Origin: Clostridium caldaquaticum
GTDB taxonomy: Bacteria; Bacillota; Clostridia; Clostridiales; Clostridiaceae
Reading direction: 5' to 3'
NCBI RefSeq assembly: GCF_023806125.1
Contig: NZ_JAMSKT010000016.1
Location: 1 to 64,000, forward strand
Length of the DNA stretch: 64,000 nucleotides
Shown here: one piece after another, positions 28,191-38,031 of the stretch
How the letters are laid out: each line of letters begins with the position of its first letter
Position numbering within the stretch: position 1 is the stretch's first letter
Notes under the pieces: model-generated
Databases searched by the model: none
What the model was told of the DNA's origin: nothing
Seen by the model: only the letters and a program-made list of their open reading frames with translations
Translations under genes and position numbers: made by a program

Positions 28191-28271
28191 TATGTTATCA
28201 TTTACATAAAGAAGTAAATATAAGTCAATAGAAGTAAAAATCTTATTATATAAAGAGATGATATAGAAATA

Positions 28272-28296
28272 TATAATAAAGTTGTAAACGAAATCA
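28272..28296 (+). promoter_or_regulatory. Possible -10 box and catabolite-responsive element before the ABC operon
   Basis: TATAAT at 28272-28277 is followed by TGTAAACGAAATCA (28283-28296), which differs at one position from the cre consensus for CcpA. A site over the transcription start would repress. No convincing -35 box is visible, as expected for an activator-dependent promoter. Confidence 0.4.
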
Positions 28297-28319
28297 AAAT
28301 ATAGATAAGGGGGAAAATT

Positions 28320-29990
28320 ATGAAAACTACAAAAATCAGACTTCTTATATCGCTTGTTCTTTCATTTACATTAGTTAGTTCTGTTTTGTCAGGGTGCAGC
28401 TCAAAAAGCACAAATGCTGACAGTAATAAAGAGACACAGGTTTCTAAGGGAGATGGGGAGCCGCTTGGTAAATACAGTCCTGAACTTAATGTAACAGTAG
28501 CTAATTTTATGGATAGTACAGTTAAATTCCCACAGGGACAGTCAAATACAGATAACGTATGGACTAAAGCTTATAAAGATAATTTAGGTATTAATGTAAA
28601 AACTTTATGGGTTGTTGATACTCAGCAGTTCGAGCAGAAAATGAATGTAACTATAGCATCAGGTGATCTGCCAGATATTTTTCCTGTAACAGGTAAGCAG
28701 TTGAGTCAATTGGTAGAATCAGGAAGTATAGAAGACCTTTCAAGTGTTTATGATAAATATGCTTCTGATTTGACAAAAGATATTTATTCACAGGACAAGC
28801 AGTTGTTTGAACTTGGAAAAAGGGATGGCAAGTTATATGGTTTGCCAAACACAGGAGGTTCTTCAGCTCTTGACACTCCTCAAATGCTCTATATAAGGGA
28901 AGACTGGAGAAAGAAGCTGAACCTGCCTGAACCTAAAACAATAGATGACTTTTTTAAAATTGCAGATGCTTTCACAAATCAAGACCCAGATGGCAATGGC
29001 AAAAAGGATACTTATGCTTTAGCATTACATAAGTATGTTGCAGGAGCTCCATTACAAGGTTTTGCTGATTTGCAGGGGCTTGCAAATGCCTTTCATGCAT
29101 ATTTAACAACATGGATAAAGGATGATTCAGGTAAGATAGTATATGGAAGTATACAGCCAGAAGTAAAAGTGCTTCTGCAAAAGCTTCAGGACATGTATAA
29201 AAATGGTCAAATAGATAAAGAATTTTCTATTAAAGATATGGCAAAGGCAACAGAAGGGGTTGTTGCTGGCAAAGTTGGTATGGAATTTGGTATGATGTGG
29301 AATCCGTTTTTTCCTTTACAGTCTAGTATTGTAAATGATAAAAATACAGAATGGAAGGCATATCCAATACCAACATCAGACGGAAAACCGGTTAAAGTCA
29401 GTACATCTGTTACAACTCAAAATTTCTGGGTTGTAAAAAAAGGTTTTAAAAATCCTGAAGCAGTAGTAAAAATGCTTAACTTATTTACAGAAAAATTCTG
29501 GGGTAAAACTGCAGATAATAATCTGGCAAATGGCGATGGTGTTGATTTTGTACCTTTCAAATATGCTCTTCCGCAAGCTTGGCCTGCAAAGAAGAATGTA
29601 AATATACACAATAATATTGTTACAGCATTAAAAAGTAATGATGCTTCAAAGTTAAATCCAGAAGAAAAAGGTTATTATGACAAGATACAGGCATACTTGA
29701 AAAATGGTGATGTACAAGCAGGATGGGGAACTAATGCCATATTTGGAGAAAATAGTACCTATGATGTAATCAATTATTATATAAATAACAACATGTATTT
29801 ATACAACGAATACAATAATATTCCTACGCCTTCAATGGTAGATAAAGGCTCCACACTTGATAAGATGGAAAACGAAACTTTTATTAAAATCATTATGGGA
29901 GCTCCTATTGATGAATTTGATAAATTCGTTGAAAACTGGAATAAGTTAGGTGGAGATGCAATTACAAAGGAATTAAACGAAGCAAAATAA
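28320..29990 (+). CDS. Carbohydrate ABC transporter substrate-binding lipoprotein (LplA/YtcQ-like)
   Basis: A 556-residue lipoprotein with a hydrophobic signal and lipobox LSGC (cysteine near residue 26), followed by an S/N/T-rich linker. The body has the cluster D solute-binding pattern (NLPDIF-like SGDLPDIFPV, MLYIREDWRKKLNLPEPKTIDDFFKIADAF, FWVVKKGFKNPEAVVKMLN). It should capture an oligosaccharide for the two permeases downstream. No ATPase gene is in the operon, as usual for this family, which shares a MsmK-like ATPase. A hairpin follows it. Confidence 0.9.
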   Translation: MKTTKIRLLISLVLSFTLVSSVLSGCSSKSTNADSNKETQVSKGDGEPLGKYSPELNVTVANFMDSTVKFPQGQSNTDNVWTKAYKDNLGINVKTLWVVDTQQFEQKMNVTIASGDLPDIFPVTGKQLSQLVESGSIEDLSSVYDKYASDLTKDIYSQDKQLFELGKRDGKLYGLPNTGGSSALDTPQMLYIREDWRKKLNLPEPKTIDDFFKIADAFTNQDPDGNGKKDTYALALHKYVAGAPLQGFADLQGLANAFHAYLTTWIKDDSGKIVYGSIQPEVKVLLQKLQDMYKNGQIDKEFSIKDMAKATEGVVAGKVGMEFGMMWNPFFPLQSSIVNDKNTEWKAYPIPTSDGKPVKVSTSVTTQNFWVVKKGFKNPEAVVKMLNLFTEKFWGKTADNNLANGDGVDFVPFKYALPQAWPAKKNVNIHNNIVTALKSNDASKLNPEEKGYYDKIQAYLKNGDVQAGWGTNAIFGENSTYDVINYYINNNMYLYNEYNNIPTPSMVDKGSTLDKMENETFIKIIMGAPIDEFDKFVENWNKLGGDAITKELNEAK

Positions 29991-30000
29991 TTCTAAGAGA

Positions 30001-30043
30001 AGAGAGAAGGTGTATAAAACTTAAATTCCTTCTCTCTATTTTA
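30001..30043 (+). terminator. Attenuating hairpin between binding protein and permease genes
   Basis: AGAGAGAAGG (30001-30010) pairs with CCTTCTCTCT (30028-30037), followed by ATTTTAT. Its position lets the binding protein be made in excess of the permeases. Confidence 0.7.
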
Positions 30044-30095
30044 TACTGTTATAAATTTACTAATACTGTTTACTGTAATAAGAAGGAGGTTAAAA

Positions 30096-31061
30096 ATGCA
30101 GAATACAAAAAATTTAGAAACTTCAATATATTCTTCTGAGACTAAAAGAAAATTTACTAAAATGCCTAGAAGAAAAGATTTAAGGGAATTGCCATATCAT
30201 TTGATGCTGCTGCCTTGTGTAATTATTGTTATTTTAATGAACTATGTGCCAATGTTCGGAATTGTTATGGCTTTTCAGAAATATGTTCCTACAAAAGGTA
30301 TCCTTGGGTCTAAGTTCGTGGGATTAGATAATTTTAAATATATAATCAATATGCCGGATACTCTTCAAGTATTATTTAATACTGTTTTTATTTCATCAAT
30401 GAAAATAGTTTTAGGAATTATTGTACCAGTTACGGTTGCTCTTCTTTTAAATGAAGTAAGAATTACCTTTTTGAAAAGAAGTATACAGACAATTATATAT
30501 TTACCACATTTTCTATCATGGATTGTTCTTTCTGGAATTTTGATTGATATATTATCTCCAAGTACTGGTATAGTAAATACTATGCTTAAAGCTCTTGGTT
30601 TTGAGCCTGTATTCTTTCTTGGAAATGAAAAGGTATTTCCATATGTACTGGCTTTGTCTGATACATGGAAGGAATTTGGATTTGGTACTATTGTATATTT
30701 AGCAGCTTTAACAGGAGTAGATCCTACGTTATATGAAGCTGCAATTGTTGACGGTGCCAGCCGATGGAAACAAACCCTGCACGTTACACTGCCTTCCATA
30801 ATGTATGTGATTATTTTGACAACGGTTTTAAGTCTAGGTAATGTTTTAAATGCTGGTTTTGATCAGGTATTTAATTTATATTCACCTGCGGTTTATAAAA
30901 CAGGAGATATTATTGACACAATGGTGTACAGGCTTGGTATTGTGGATGCCCGATTTAGTATAGCTACAGCAGTAGGTCTATTTAAATCAATTGTATCTTT
31001 CATATTTATTGCTGGTTCTTATAAATTGGCATATAAATATGGAGATTATCGAATTTTCTAG
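30096..31061 (+). CDS. Sugar ABC transporter permease, LplB-like
   Basis: A 321-residue inner-membrane permease with six predicted helices. The N-terminal phrase LMLLPCVIIVILMNYVPMFGIVMAFQKY is characteristic of LplB. The EAA loop YEAAIVDGASRWKQTLHVTLPSI, which contacts the ATPase, lies near residue 215. It forms a heterodimer with the permease that starts 18 bases later. The ribosome-binding site is AAGGAGG. Confidence 0.92.
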   Translation: MQNTKNLETSIYSSETKRKFTKMPRRKDLRELPYHLMLLPCVIIVILMNYVPMFGIVMAFQKYVPTKGILGSKFVGLDNFKYIINMPDTLQVLFNTVFISSMKIVLGIIVPVTVALLLNEVRITFLKRSIQTIIYLPHFLSWIVLSGILIDILSPSTGIVNTMLKALGFEPVFFLGNEKVFPYVLALSDTWKEFGFGTIVYLAALTGVDPTLYEAAIVDGASRWKQTLHVTLPSIMYVIILTTVLSLGNVLNAGFDQVFNLYSPAVYKTGDIIDTMVYRLGIVDARFSIATAVGLFKSIVSFIFIAGSYKLAYKYGDYRIF

Positions 31062-31079
31062 ATAAAAGAGGTGACAGTG

Positions 31080-31961
31080 TTGAAAAATAAAACATTAGGA
31101 AGTAAGTTATTCACTATTTTAAATATTACAATATTAGTTATTTTGGCCGTATTATGTCTTCTTCCTTTATTAAATGTACTTGCTATATCATTTAGCTCTG
31201 CTTCTGCAGCTGCCACAGGCAACATAAAATTGTGGCCGGTTGATTTTACCTTAGCATCATACAAATATGTACTTTCTAAGAAAGAATTTTTGACAGCTTT
31301 ATGGGTATCAGTAAAAAGACTTTTTCTAGGAGTATCAGTAAATATGATACTAACCATTTTAGCTGCTTACCCTTTATCAAAGGATAAAACTAGATTTAGA
31401 CACAGATCTATTTATACATGGTTTTTCATAATTACAATTTTATTTAATGGTGGTTTAATTCCTGGGTATATGACTATGAAAACCTATGGATTGTTAGATT
31501 CAATTTGGGCATTAGTACTACCTTCAGCAGTGCCGGTTTTTAACATTATTCTTCTTATGAATTTCTTCAGAGAATTACCAATAGAAATAGAAGAAGCTGC
31601 ATTTATAGATGGTGCAGGTCCATGGACTAGTCTGTGGAAGTTATATTTGCCTCTGTCAAAACCTGCCTTAGCTACTCTTGTTTTATTTGCTGCAGTAGCA
31701 CACTGGAACAGCTGGTTTGACGGATTACTCTTTATGAATAATCCAAATCATTATCCGCTGCAAAGTTATCTTCAGACTGTAATAATAAACAGGGATATGT
31801 CTGTGATGTCTGCCAGCACATTAAAAGAATTAGCTGCAATTTCTGACAGAACTGCAAAAGCAGCTCAGGTTTTTATAGGTGCTGTTCCAATACTTCTTGT
31901 ATATCCATTCCTGCAAAGATATTTTACTAAGGGATTAGTTTTAGGTAGTGTAAAAGGATGA
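31080..31961 (+). CDS. Sugar ABC transporter permease, YtcP-like
   Basis: A 293-residue permease with six helices. ILFNGGLIPGYMTMKTYGLLDSIWALVLP and the EAA loop IEEAAFIDGAGPWTSLWKLYLPLSKPALATL are typical of YtcP. The C-terminus RYFTKGLVLGSVKG is the family ending. AGAGGTGA is best spaced for the TTG at 31080; in-frame GTG codons at 31071 and 31077 are alternatives. The rhamnosidase gene follows after 45 bases, so import and cleavage are probably cotranscribed. Confidence 0.9.
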   Translation: MKNKTLGSKLFTILNITILVILAVLCLLPLLNVLAISFSSASAAATGNIKLWPVDFTLASYKYVLSKKEFLTALWVSVKRLFLGVSVNMILTILAAYPLSKDKTRFRHRSIYTWFFIITILFNGGLIPGYMTMKTYGLLDSIWALVLPSAVPVFNIILLMNFFRELPIEIEEAAFIDGAGPWTSLWKLYLPLSKPALATLVLFAAVAHWNSWFDGLLFMNNPNHYPLQSYLQTVIINRDMSVMSASTLKELAAISDRTAKAAQVFIGAVPILLVYPFLQRYFTKGLVLGSVKG

Positions 31962-32006
31962 TATATTTCATTAATTAATCATAAAATAAATTTAAAGGAG
32001 TCTTTT

Positions 32007-34889
32007 ATGAGGATAGATAGATTAAGAGCTAATCATTTTGAAAATCCCCTTGGATATGACTTAAGTGATTTGAGTTTATCCTGGGTGGTGGAGGATACAA
32101 AGGCAAAGAAACAGGAAAGTGCGGAAGTTATAATTAGCAAATGTGCTGATTTTACTTGTGAAGCTATTGTTTATGAAAGTGGAAAATTAAAAGAAGCTGA
32201 CAGCCGTTCCTTCAGGCCGGGTATAGTATTAGAGCCATGTACACGCTATTATTGGAAGGTTAAAGTAACAGGAGATAATGGTGAAACAGCAGAAAGTGAA
32301 ACAGCTTTCTTTGAAACGGGTAAGCTTAAGTATGAATGGAAAGGAATTTGGATTACATCGGATTTAGATAAGGATATTCATCCTTATATGAGAAAAACCT
32401 TCGAGATTGATGGTAAAATTAAGAAAGCCAGAGTTTATGCTTCTGCAGCTGGTATTTATGAGATTGAAATTAACGGAGAGAAGATTTCCGATGAATATCT
32501 GCTTCCAGGTTATCATGTTTACGACCGTTGGATGCAATATCAAACTTTTGATGTTACAAATTATCTGAAAGAAGGAAAGAATGTAATAGGAGCTATGCTT
32601 GGAAAGGGCTGGTTTTCTGGACGTTTTGGCCTGGCTGGACTAGAAAATACTTATGGAGATAGAATGGCATTGATTTGTGAACTGGTTATAACAAAAGAAG
32701 ATGGCAGTCAGGTTGTGATTGCTACTGATGATACTTGGAAATCTTATAGAAGTCCGGTTTTATCTAGTGGAATTTATGATGGAGAACATTATGATGCAAA
32801 TTTAGAAATATCAAATTGGTCAAAAGAAACCTGTGATGATAACAGCTGGTCAGGTGTAAAACCTATTAAATTAAAAATTGGACCTATGAGTGAGCGGTTA
32901 AGTCCACCTATTGTAAAACATGAAGTTTTTAAGCCGGTTGAAGTAATTCATACTCCAAAAGGTGAAACGGTTCTGGATTTTGGACAAAATATGACAGGGT
33001 GGGTTGAATTTGATATATGCGTTACAGAAGGTACTAGAGTTTATTTGCAGTTTGGAGAGCTTCTGCAGGGTGGATGTTTCTATCGTGATAATTTAAGAAG
33101 TGCAAAAGCAGAGTATGAGTATATTTCTAATGGAAAACCAGCTCATGTAAGACCTCATTTTACTTATTACGGATTCCGTTTTGTAAAAGTTGAAGGCATT
33201 TCAGTAAATCCACAGGATTTTACTGCATATGCAATTCACTCTAAGATGGATGAGATTGGAGAGATTAAAACTTCTGATGATAGAGTAAATCAACTGATAA
33301 AAAATGCAAAATGGGGTCAGAAAGATAACTTTTTAGATGTGCCGACTGATTGTCCACAAAGGGATGAACGGTTAGGTTGGACAGGAGATGCTCAGGTATT
33401 TGCTGGTACAGCAAGTTTTTTTACAGATACTTCAGCATTTTATAATAAGTATATGAGAGATCTAAGAGAAGAACAACAATTGCTTGAAGGTTCAGTGCCA
33501 GTAATAATTCCAAGGGTTAGAAATCAGAGAGAAGTAGGATCAGGACATGGCTCTTGTGCATGGGGAGATGTGGCAACAGTACTTCCATGGACTGTATACT
33601 TGTTTTATGGAGATAAATCAATGCTTGCAAAGCACTATGATTCAATGAAAGACTGGGTAAATTATATTATAAGGCAAGATGAAAAAGATGGAGGAAAACG
33701 TCTTTGGCAGACAGGATTACATATTGCAGACTGGCTTGCACTTGATAATCCTGATCCAAGCGATATATTTACTGGAGGCACTGATCAGTATTATGTTGCA
33801 TCTGCATACTACTATTATTCAGTGAAATTAACTGCAGACGCAGCAGAATCACTTGGAAAAACGGAAGATGCTATATATTATAGAAAGCTTCAAAATGAGA
33901 TTAAGGAAGCCTTCTTAAGAGAGTATATTACACCAAATGGAAAGCTTGCCGTAGATACTCAGACAGCTCATGTATTAGCTTTATTTATGGATTTAGTTCC
34001 TGAAAAATATCGTGTTCGTATTGCAGAAAGATTAAAAGCTAAGATAGTGAATAAAGGAATGCATCTTGATACGGGATTTGTAGGAACTGCCTATTTATGT
34101 CGAGCACTTTCAGGTGCAGGTGCAAATGATTATGCATATAAATTATTGATTAATGATGATTTTCCAAGCTGGTTATATCAAGTAAAGATGGGAGCAACTA
34201 CGATTTGGGAAAGATGGAATTCTGTAAATCCAGATGGATATGTCAGCAGTACAGGTATGAACAGCATGAACCATTATGCCTATGGTTCAGTGGTAGAATG
34301 GATTGCTCGAGATGTGTGCGGCTTGAATCCAGTGCTTTCGGAACCAGGGTTTAAGAAAGCTCTTATCAAACCACAGCCATTTGGATATTTAAAGAATGCT
34401 TATATTTGTTATAAATCAGCATCAGGAACATATGTAAGCAGTTGGAATATATTGGAAAACGGAAGAGTGCAATATGAGTTTCAGGTGCCATTTAATTGCG
34501 AAGCAGAGATTATTCTGCCAGATGCAAAACTTAAAGAAATAATTATTACAGGAACAAAACCATTGGAAATAAAAGAGCAGAATGATAAGGTTATATTAAA
34601 GGTAGAGGCTGGAAAGCTTAATGTATCATATATGCCAGTATGCAATTATTTTCCCCATTTTAGTCTGAATAGTCCATTAAAAGATGTACTTGAAAGTGAA
34701 ACTGGAAGTGCAATTCTTCGTAAGTACTTTGGGAATAATTTAGAAGGTATAAATAAATTTCCAGGTTTAATAGAAAGTTTAAAAAATAAGCCGTTAACAG
34801 CAGATCCTATATTTGGAGTGCTGTCTAATCTTAGTGAAAATCAGATAGCAAAATTAGCTAGTGAATTATCTGAGTGCCGAATTTGTTAG
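32007..34889 (+). CDS. Alpha-L-rhamnosidase, GH78
   Basis: A 960-residue cytoplasmic enzyme without signal peptide. Order: N-terminal beta domain, carbohydrate-binding Bac_rhamnosid_N region (YLLPGYHVYDRWMQYQTFDVT), DUF-type beta sandwich, then the (alpha/alpha)6 catalytic domain with the GH78 signature DCPQRDERLGWTGDAQVF (acidic residues for inverting hydrolysis), TTIWERWNSV and MNSMNHYAYGSVVEW. The last 85 residues form an unusual helical tail (SPLKDVLESETGSAILRKYF). It releases terminal rhamnose from plant glycosides brought in by the upstream ABC importer. Confidence 0.93.
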   Translation: MRIDRLRANHFENPLGYDLSDLSLSWVVEDTKAKKQESAEVIISKCADFTCEAIVYESGKLKEADSRSFRPGIVLEPCTRYYWKVKVTGDNGETAESETAFFETGKLKYEWKGIWITSDLDKDIHPYMRKTFEIDGKIKKARVYASAAGIYEIEINGEKISDEYLLPGYHVYDRWMQYQTFDVTNYLKEGKNVIGAMLGKGWFSGRFGLAGLENTYGDRMALICELVITKEDGSQVVIATDDTWKSYRSPVLSSGIYDGEHYDANLEISNWSKETCDDNSWSGVKPIKLKIGPMSERLSPPIVKHEVFKPVEVIHTPKGETVLDFGQNMTGWVEFDICVTEGTRVYLQFGELLQGGCFYRDNLRSAKAEYEYISNGKPAHVRPHFTYYGFRFVKVEGISVNPQDFTAYAIHSKMDEIGEIKTSDDRVNQLIKNAKWGQKDNFLDVPTDCPQRDERLGWTGDAQVFAGTASFFTDTSAFYNKYMRDLREEQQLLEGSVPVIIPRVRNQREVGSGHGSCAWGDVATVLPWTVYLFYGDKSMLAKHYDSMKDWVNYIIRQDEKDGGKRLWQTGLHIADWLALDNPDPSDIFTGGTDQYYVASAYYYYSVKLTADAAESLGKTEDAIYYRKLQNEIKEAFLREYITPNGKLAVDTQTAHVLALFMDLVPEKYRVRIAERLKAKIVNKGMHLDTGFVGTAYLCRALSGAGANDYAYKLLINDDFPSWLYQVKMGATTIWERWNSVNPDGYVSSTGMNSMNHYAYGSVVEWIARDVCGLNPVLSEPGFKKALIKPQPFGYLKNAYICYKSASGTYVSSWNILENGRVQYEFQVPFNCEAEIILPDAKLKEIIITGTKPLEIKEQNDKVILKVEAGKLNVSYMPVCNYFPHFSLNSPLKDVLESETGSAILRKYFGNNLEGINKFPGLIESLKNKPLTADPIFGVLSNLSENQIAKLASELSECRIC

Positions 34890-34956
34890 AGAGTAACTAT
34901 TTTCATAATATAATTTAAAATTTAAAAGTTTAATTATGTAGAAAATGAGGTAGAAT

Positions 34957-35796
34957 ATGGAGAAATTAAAATATTTTAAGTCTGAAAAAATTTCAGAAAG
35001 AATTACTAGAATTACTGGTTTAACTGGTGAATTAATGTATTTAGTTGAAGGAAAAAATAAAGCTGTTCTTATAGATACTGGAACTGGTATTGGAAATTTA
35101 AAGAAATATGTTGAAAAACTTACTCAAAAACCGGTTATTGTTTTATTAACCCATGGTCATGTTGATCATGCTATGGGGGCATCAGCTTTTGAAGAGGTTT
35201 ATATGAATCCAGCAGATAAGAATGTTTATATGGAACATAGCGATATTTCTGTTCGCATGGAATATCTGAAAATGTTTCTTGGTGAAAATTTTAAAAAGGT
35301 AAAAGAAGAAGACTATATACCTGCTGCATCCAGCTATAGTTTTAAACCTCTTTTACCAGGTAATAGCTTTGAGCTTGGAGGAATAACTTTGGAAATTTAT
35401 GGTGGAGCAGGACATACACCTGGAATGATCACTATTTTATTTGTAGAAGAGAGAACATTATTATTAGGTGATGCTTGCAATTTCTTTACATTTCTTTTCG
35501 ATAAAAATTCGCTTGATTTAATTACTTATGAGAAAAACCTGAAAGAATTGGATAATCAGACTAAAGGGCGTTATGATAAAGTTTATTTATCACATGGAGA
35601 TGGCGATGCTTCAAAAGATATGATACAGTCAGTTATTAAAGTTTGTGAAGATATTAAATCAGGCAAGAGTGATGATATACCTTTCAATTTTTTAGGAGAG
35701 ACAGCATATATTGCAAAGGCTGTAGATGTAAATATGGCGCGTATAGATGGAGGACTAGGTAATATAGTGTACAGTAAAGAGAAGGTTCATAAATAG
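34957..35796 (+). CDS. Metallo-beta-lactamase-fold hydrolase
   Basis: A 279-residue cytoplasmic protein with the metal-binding set LLTHGHVDHAMGAS, GGAGHTPGMITI, LLGDACN and LSHGDGD. The substrate is unknown; glyoxalase II-like, lactonase or esterase-type activities all share this fold. It is 67 bases after the rhamnosidase in the same direction, so a role in processing the aglycone, an acyl group or a sugar lactone is possible but only inferred. A terminator follows. Confidence 0.85.
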   Translation: MEKLKYFKSEKISERITRITGLTGELMYLVEGKNKAVLIDTGTGIGNLKKYVEKLTQKPVIVLLTHGHVDHAMGASAFEEVYMNPADKNVYMEHSDISVRMEYLKMFLGENFKKVKEEDYIPAASSYSFKPLLPGNSFELGGITLEIYGGAGHTPGMITILFVEERTLLLGDACNFFTFLFDKNSLDLITYEKNLKELDNQTKGRYDKVYLSHGDGDASKDMIQSVIKVCEDIKSGKSDDIPFNFLGETAYIAKAVDVNMARIDGGLGNIVYSKEKVHK

Positions 35797-35875
35797 AAAT
35801 AAATTGTTTATTTAATTATAGTATATTAGAGATATTATGCTGCAATGTATAATACTTATAGTTATATAACTTATT

Positions 35876-35922
35876 AGCTCAAACTATTTTTAGTTAAAAT
35901 TAAAAATAGTTTGAGCTTTTTA
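35876..35922 (+). terminator. Terminator of the ABC-rhamnosidase operon
   Basis: AGCTCAAACTATTTTTA pairs with TAAAAATAGTTTGAGCT (35901-35917), followed by TTTT. Confidence 0.9.
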
Positions 35923-35938
35923 GTTTTGTTCTAAAGCA

Positions 35939-35958
35939 TTGCCGCACTGTTGCGGCAA
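35939..35958. repeat. Short perfect hairpin, TTGCCGCA / TGCGGCAA
   Basis: An 8-bp perfect inverted repeat with a 4-base loop in the leader or promoter region of the PRD regulator. Its core GCCGCA/TGCGGC recurs in the long inverted repeat at 39740-39799, which may indicate a shared binding site. Confidence 0.5.
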
Positions 35959-36036
35959 AACTTTGGCTGAAAATTTAGATGAAATTACTAAAATAATAAT
36001 ATATAATACACGTATAGGCAGGTGAGGTGTAAGTAT

Positions 36037-37995
36037 ATGACTGATAAACGTTTTCTAAAATTATTTAAATTACTTTCTAATAGCCGGACTCCAATGAAAA
36101 GTGAAGAGATATGCGAAAAGTTAGGCATTGCTCCAAGAACATTAAGAAGTGATTTAAAAAAATATAAGTCCACATTTTTAGAAAATGGAGTTAAACTAAT
36201 ATCAAAGCCAGGTGTTGGGTATTATTTTGACATTTTTGATGAAGACTTATACTTCAGATTTATACAAAGTATTATAAAAAAGGAAACTTATGAACAGCAT
36301 TTAATTCCAGTTTACCCAGAAGAGAGAATTAATTATATAATAAAGTTATTATTAAGTACAGATAGTTATATAAAAATTGAAGATTTAGAAGAAGAACTTT
36401 TTGTTAGTCGTTCAACATTGACAAATGATTTGAAAGAAGTTAGAGAAAGACTTGAATATTATCAGTTAGGAATTGAAAATAAGCCAAATTACGGAATGAA
36501 GATTATAGGGAAAGAATTTAATAAAAGAGCATGTATTTCAAAATATTATTTTTATATAGATTCGTATGATGATGTTGTATTAAATACAGAAAAAAAGGAA
36601 CATAAAGAAATAATTAAAAATTTATTATATGATACAATTACTGAAAATAATTTTACACTGACAGATATAGGATTTCAAAATCTTGTAATACATATAATGA
36701 TTGTATTAATGAGAATAGATAAAGCAATAGAAGATGATACAATAGAGTCTGTTTATAAAAATCTAGAAGATGAAAAAGAATTTGAAATAGCATGCTCTCT
36801 TGTAAATAAATTAGAGAATGAATTTAAAGTCAAGTTTCCTAAAAAAGAAGTATATTATATTACTATTCATTTGTTAGGTAAAAAAGCAATGCAGAATAGT
36901 GAAGAAGAATTAATAATTAATCAGGAAATTCAAGATTTATTAAATTATATATTTAATGAGATAAAACAGCATTTTCAGCTAGATTTCTCACAGGATTTTG
37001 AGCTGTTTACATTTTTAGCATTGCATTTTCAACCAATGATGAATCGTTTAAAATATGGACTGTATATTGAAAATCCATTAATTGATCAAATAAAGAACGA
37101 GAACCGGTTAGCTTTTGAAATATCTCTTTATGTTGCAAATATCATTAAAGAGAAAACAACCTATGATGTTAATGTTCACGAAGTAGGATATATGGCATTA
37201 CATTTTGCTTTAGCGATAGAAAGATTTCATGAAAAAACTAAAAGTAAAAATATAATTGTTGTATGTGCTAGTGGAGCCGGCAGTTCACAAATTTTATTGT
37301 ATAAATTAAAACAAAAATTTAAAAATTACATTAACAATATAAAAGTAGCAAAACTATATGAGCTATTAGAAATAGATCAAAGTAAGTTTGATTTTATAAT
37401 ATCTACTGTTCCTATTACTTTTAAAACTAAAATTCCTGTTATTAATGTACAATATTTTTTAACAGAAGAAGATATAGATTTAGTGAGGAATATATTTACT
37501 GAAAAAGAAATTGAATATTCTTTTATAAATAAATATTTTAAGGATGAATTATTTTTTTCAGACATAAGAGGAAACACAAAAGAAGAAATAATAAAATATA
37601 TGTGTGATGAAATCAATAAAGTCATAGAAATTCCTGAAGATTTTTATCAGTTAGTTATGGAAAGGGAGGAAATGGCTTCTACGGAGTTTGGTAATAATGT
37701 TGCTCTGCCTCATCCAATTAAACCTGTAACTGATACAACCTTTGTAGCAATAGGAATGTTACAAAAAGCAATAAAATGGCATAAGCAGCCAGTGAAGTTT
37801 GTATTTTTAATTAGTACAAAAAAAGATAGTGAAGAGTCTTTTAGTTTATTCATTGAAAGTGTAACTGCTTTAGTATTTAATAAAAATGCAATGCTTAAAT
37901 TAGAAAAAGAACCGAATTTAATTACATTAAAAGAAATTTTAAAAGAAATGGCAGTTCAGGAAAAAGAAAATACTATTGATAATTTATTTAAATAA
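36037..37995 (+). CDS. PRD-containing PTS-controlled transcriptional activator (LicR/ManR type)
   Basis: A 652-residue regulator: two N-terminal helix-turn-helix domains (SEEICEKLGIAPRTLRSDLKKYK; IEDLEEELFVSRSTLTNDLKEVRERL), two PRD domains with histidines (residues about 180-380), an EIIB-like domain (VVCASGAGSSQILLYKLK, near 410) and an EIIA-like domain (STEFGNNVALPHP, near 550). PTS phosphorylation should tune its activity. AGGTGAGGTG supports the ATG at 36037 over a GTG 15 bases earlier. It presumably controls the cellobiose-type PTS downstream. Confidence 0.92.
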   Translation: MTDKRFLKLFKLLSNSRTPMKSEEICEKLGIAPRTLRSDLKKYKSTFLENGVKLISKPGVGYYFDIFDEDLYFRFIQSIIKKETYEQHLIPVYPEERINYIIKLLLSTDSYIKIEDLEEELFVSRSTLTNDLKEVRERLEYYQLGIENKPNYGMKIIGKEFNKRACISKYYFYIDSYDDVVLNTEKKEHKEIIKNLLYDTITENNFTLTDIGFQNLVIHIMIVLMRIDKAIEDDTIESVYKNLEDEKEFEIACSLVNKLENEFKVKFPKKEVYYITIHLLGKKAMQNSEEELIINQEIQDLLNYIFNEIKQHFQLDFSQDFELFTFLALHFQPMMNRLKYGLYIENPLIDQIKNENRLAFEISLYVANIIKEKTTYDVNVHEVGYMALHFALAIERFHEKTKSKNIIVVCASGAGSSQILLYKLKQKFKNYINNIKVAKLYELLEIDQSKFDFIISTVPITFKTKIPVINVQYFLTEEDIDLVRNIFTEKEIEYSFINKYFKDELFFSDIRGNTKEEIIKYMCDEINKVIEIPEDFYQLVMEREEMASTEFGNNVALPHPIKPVTDTTFVAIGMLQKAIKWHKQPVKFVFLISTKKDSEESFSLFIESVTALVFNKNAMLKLEKEPNLITLKEILKEMAVQEKENTIDNLFK

Positions 37996-38031
37996 AGAAT
38001 GGATAATTTAAAGCATAAAGGGAGAATTAAC

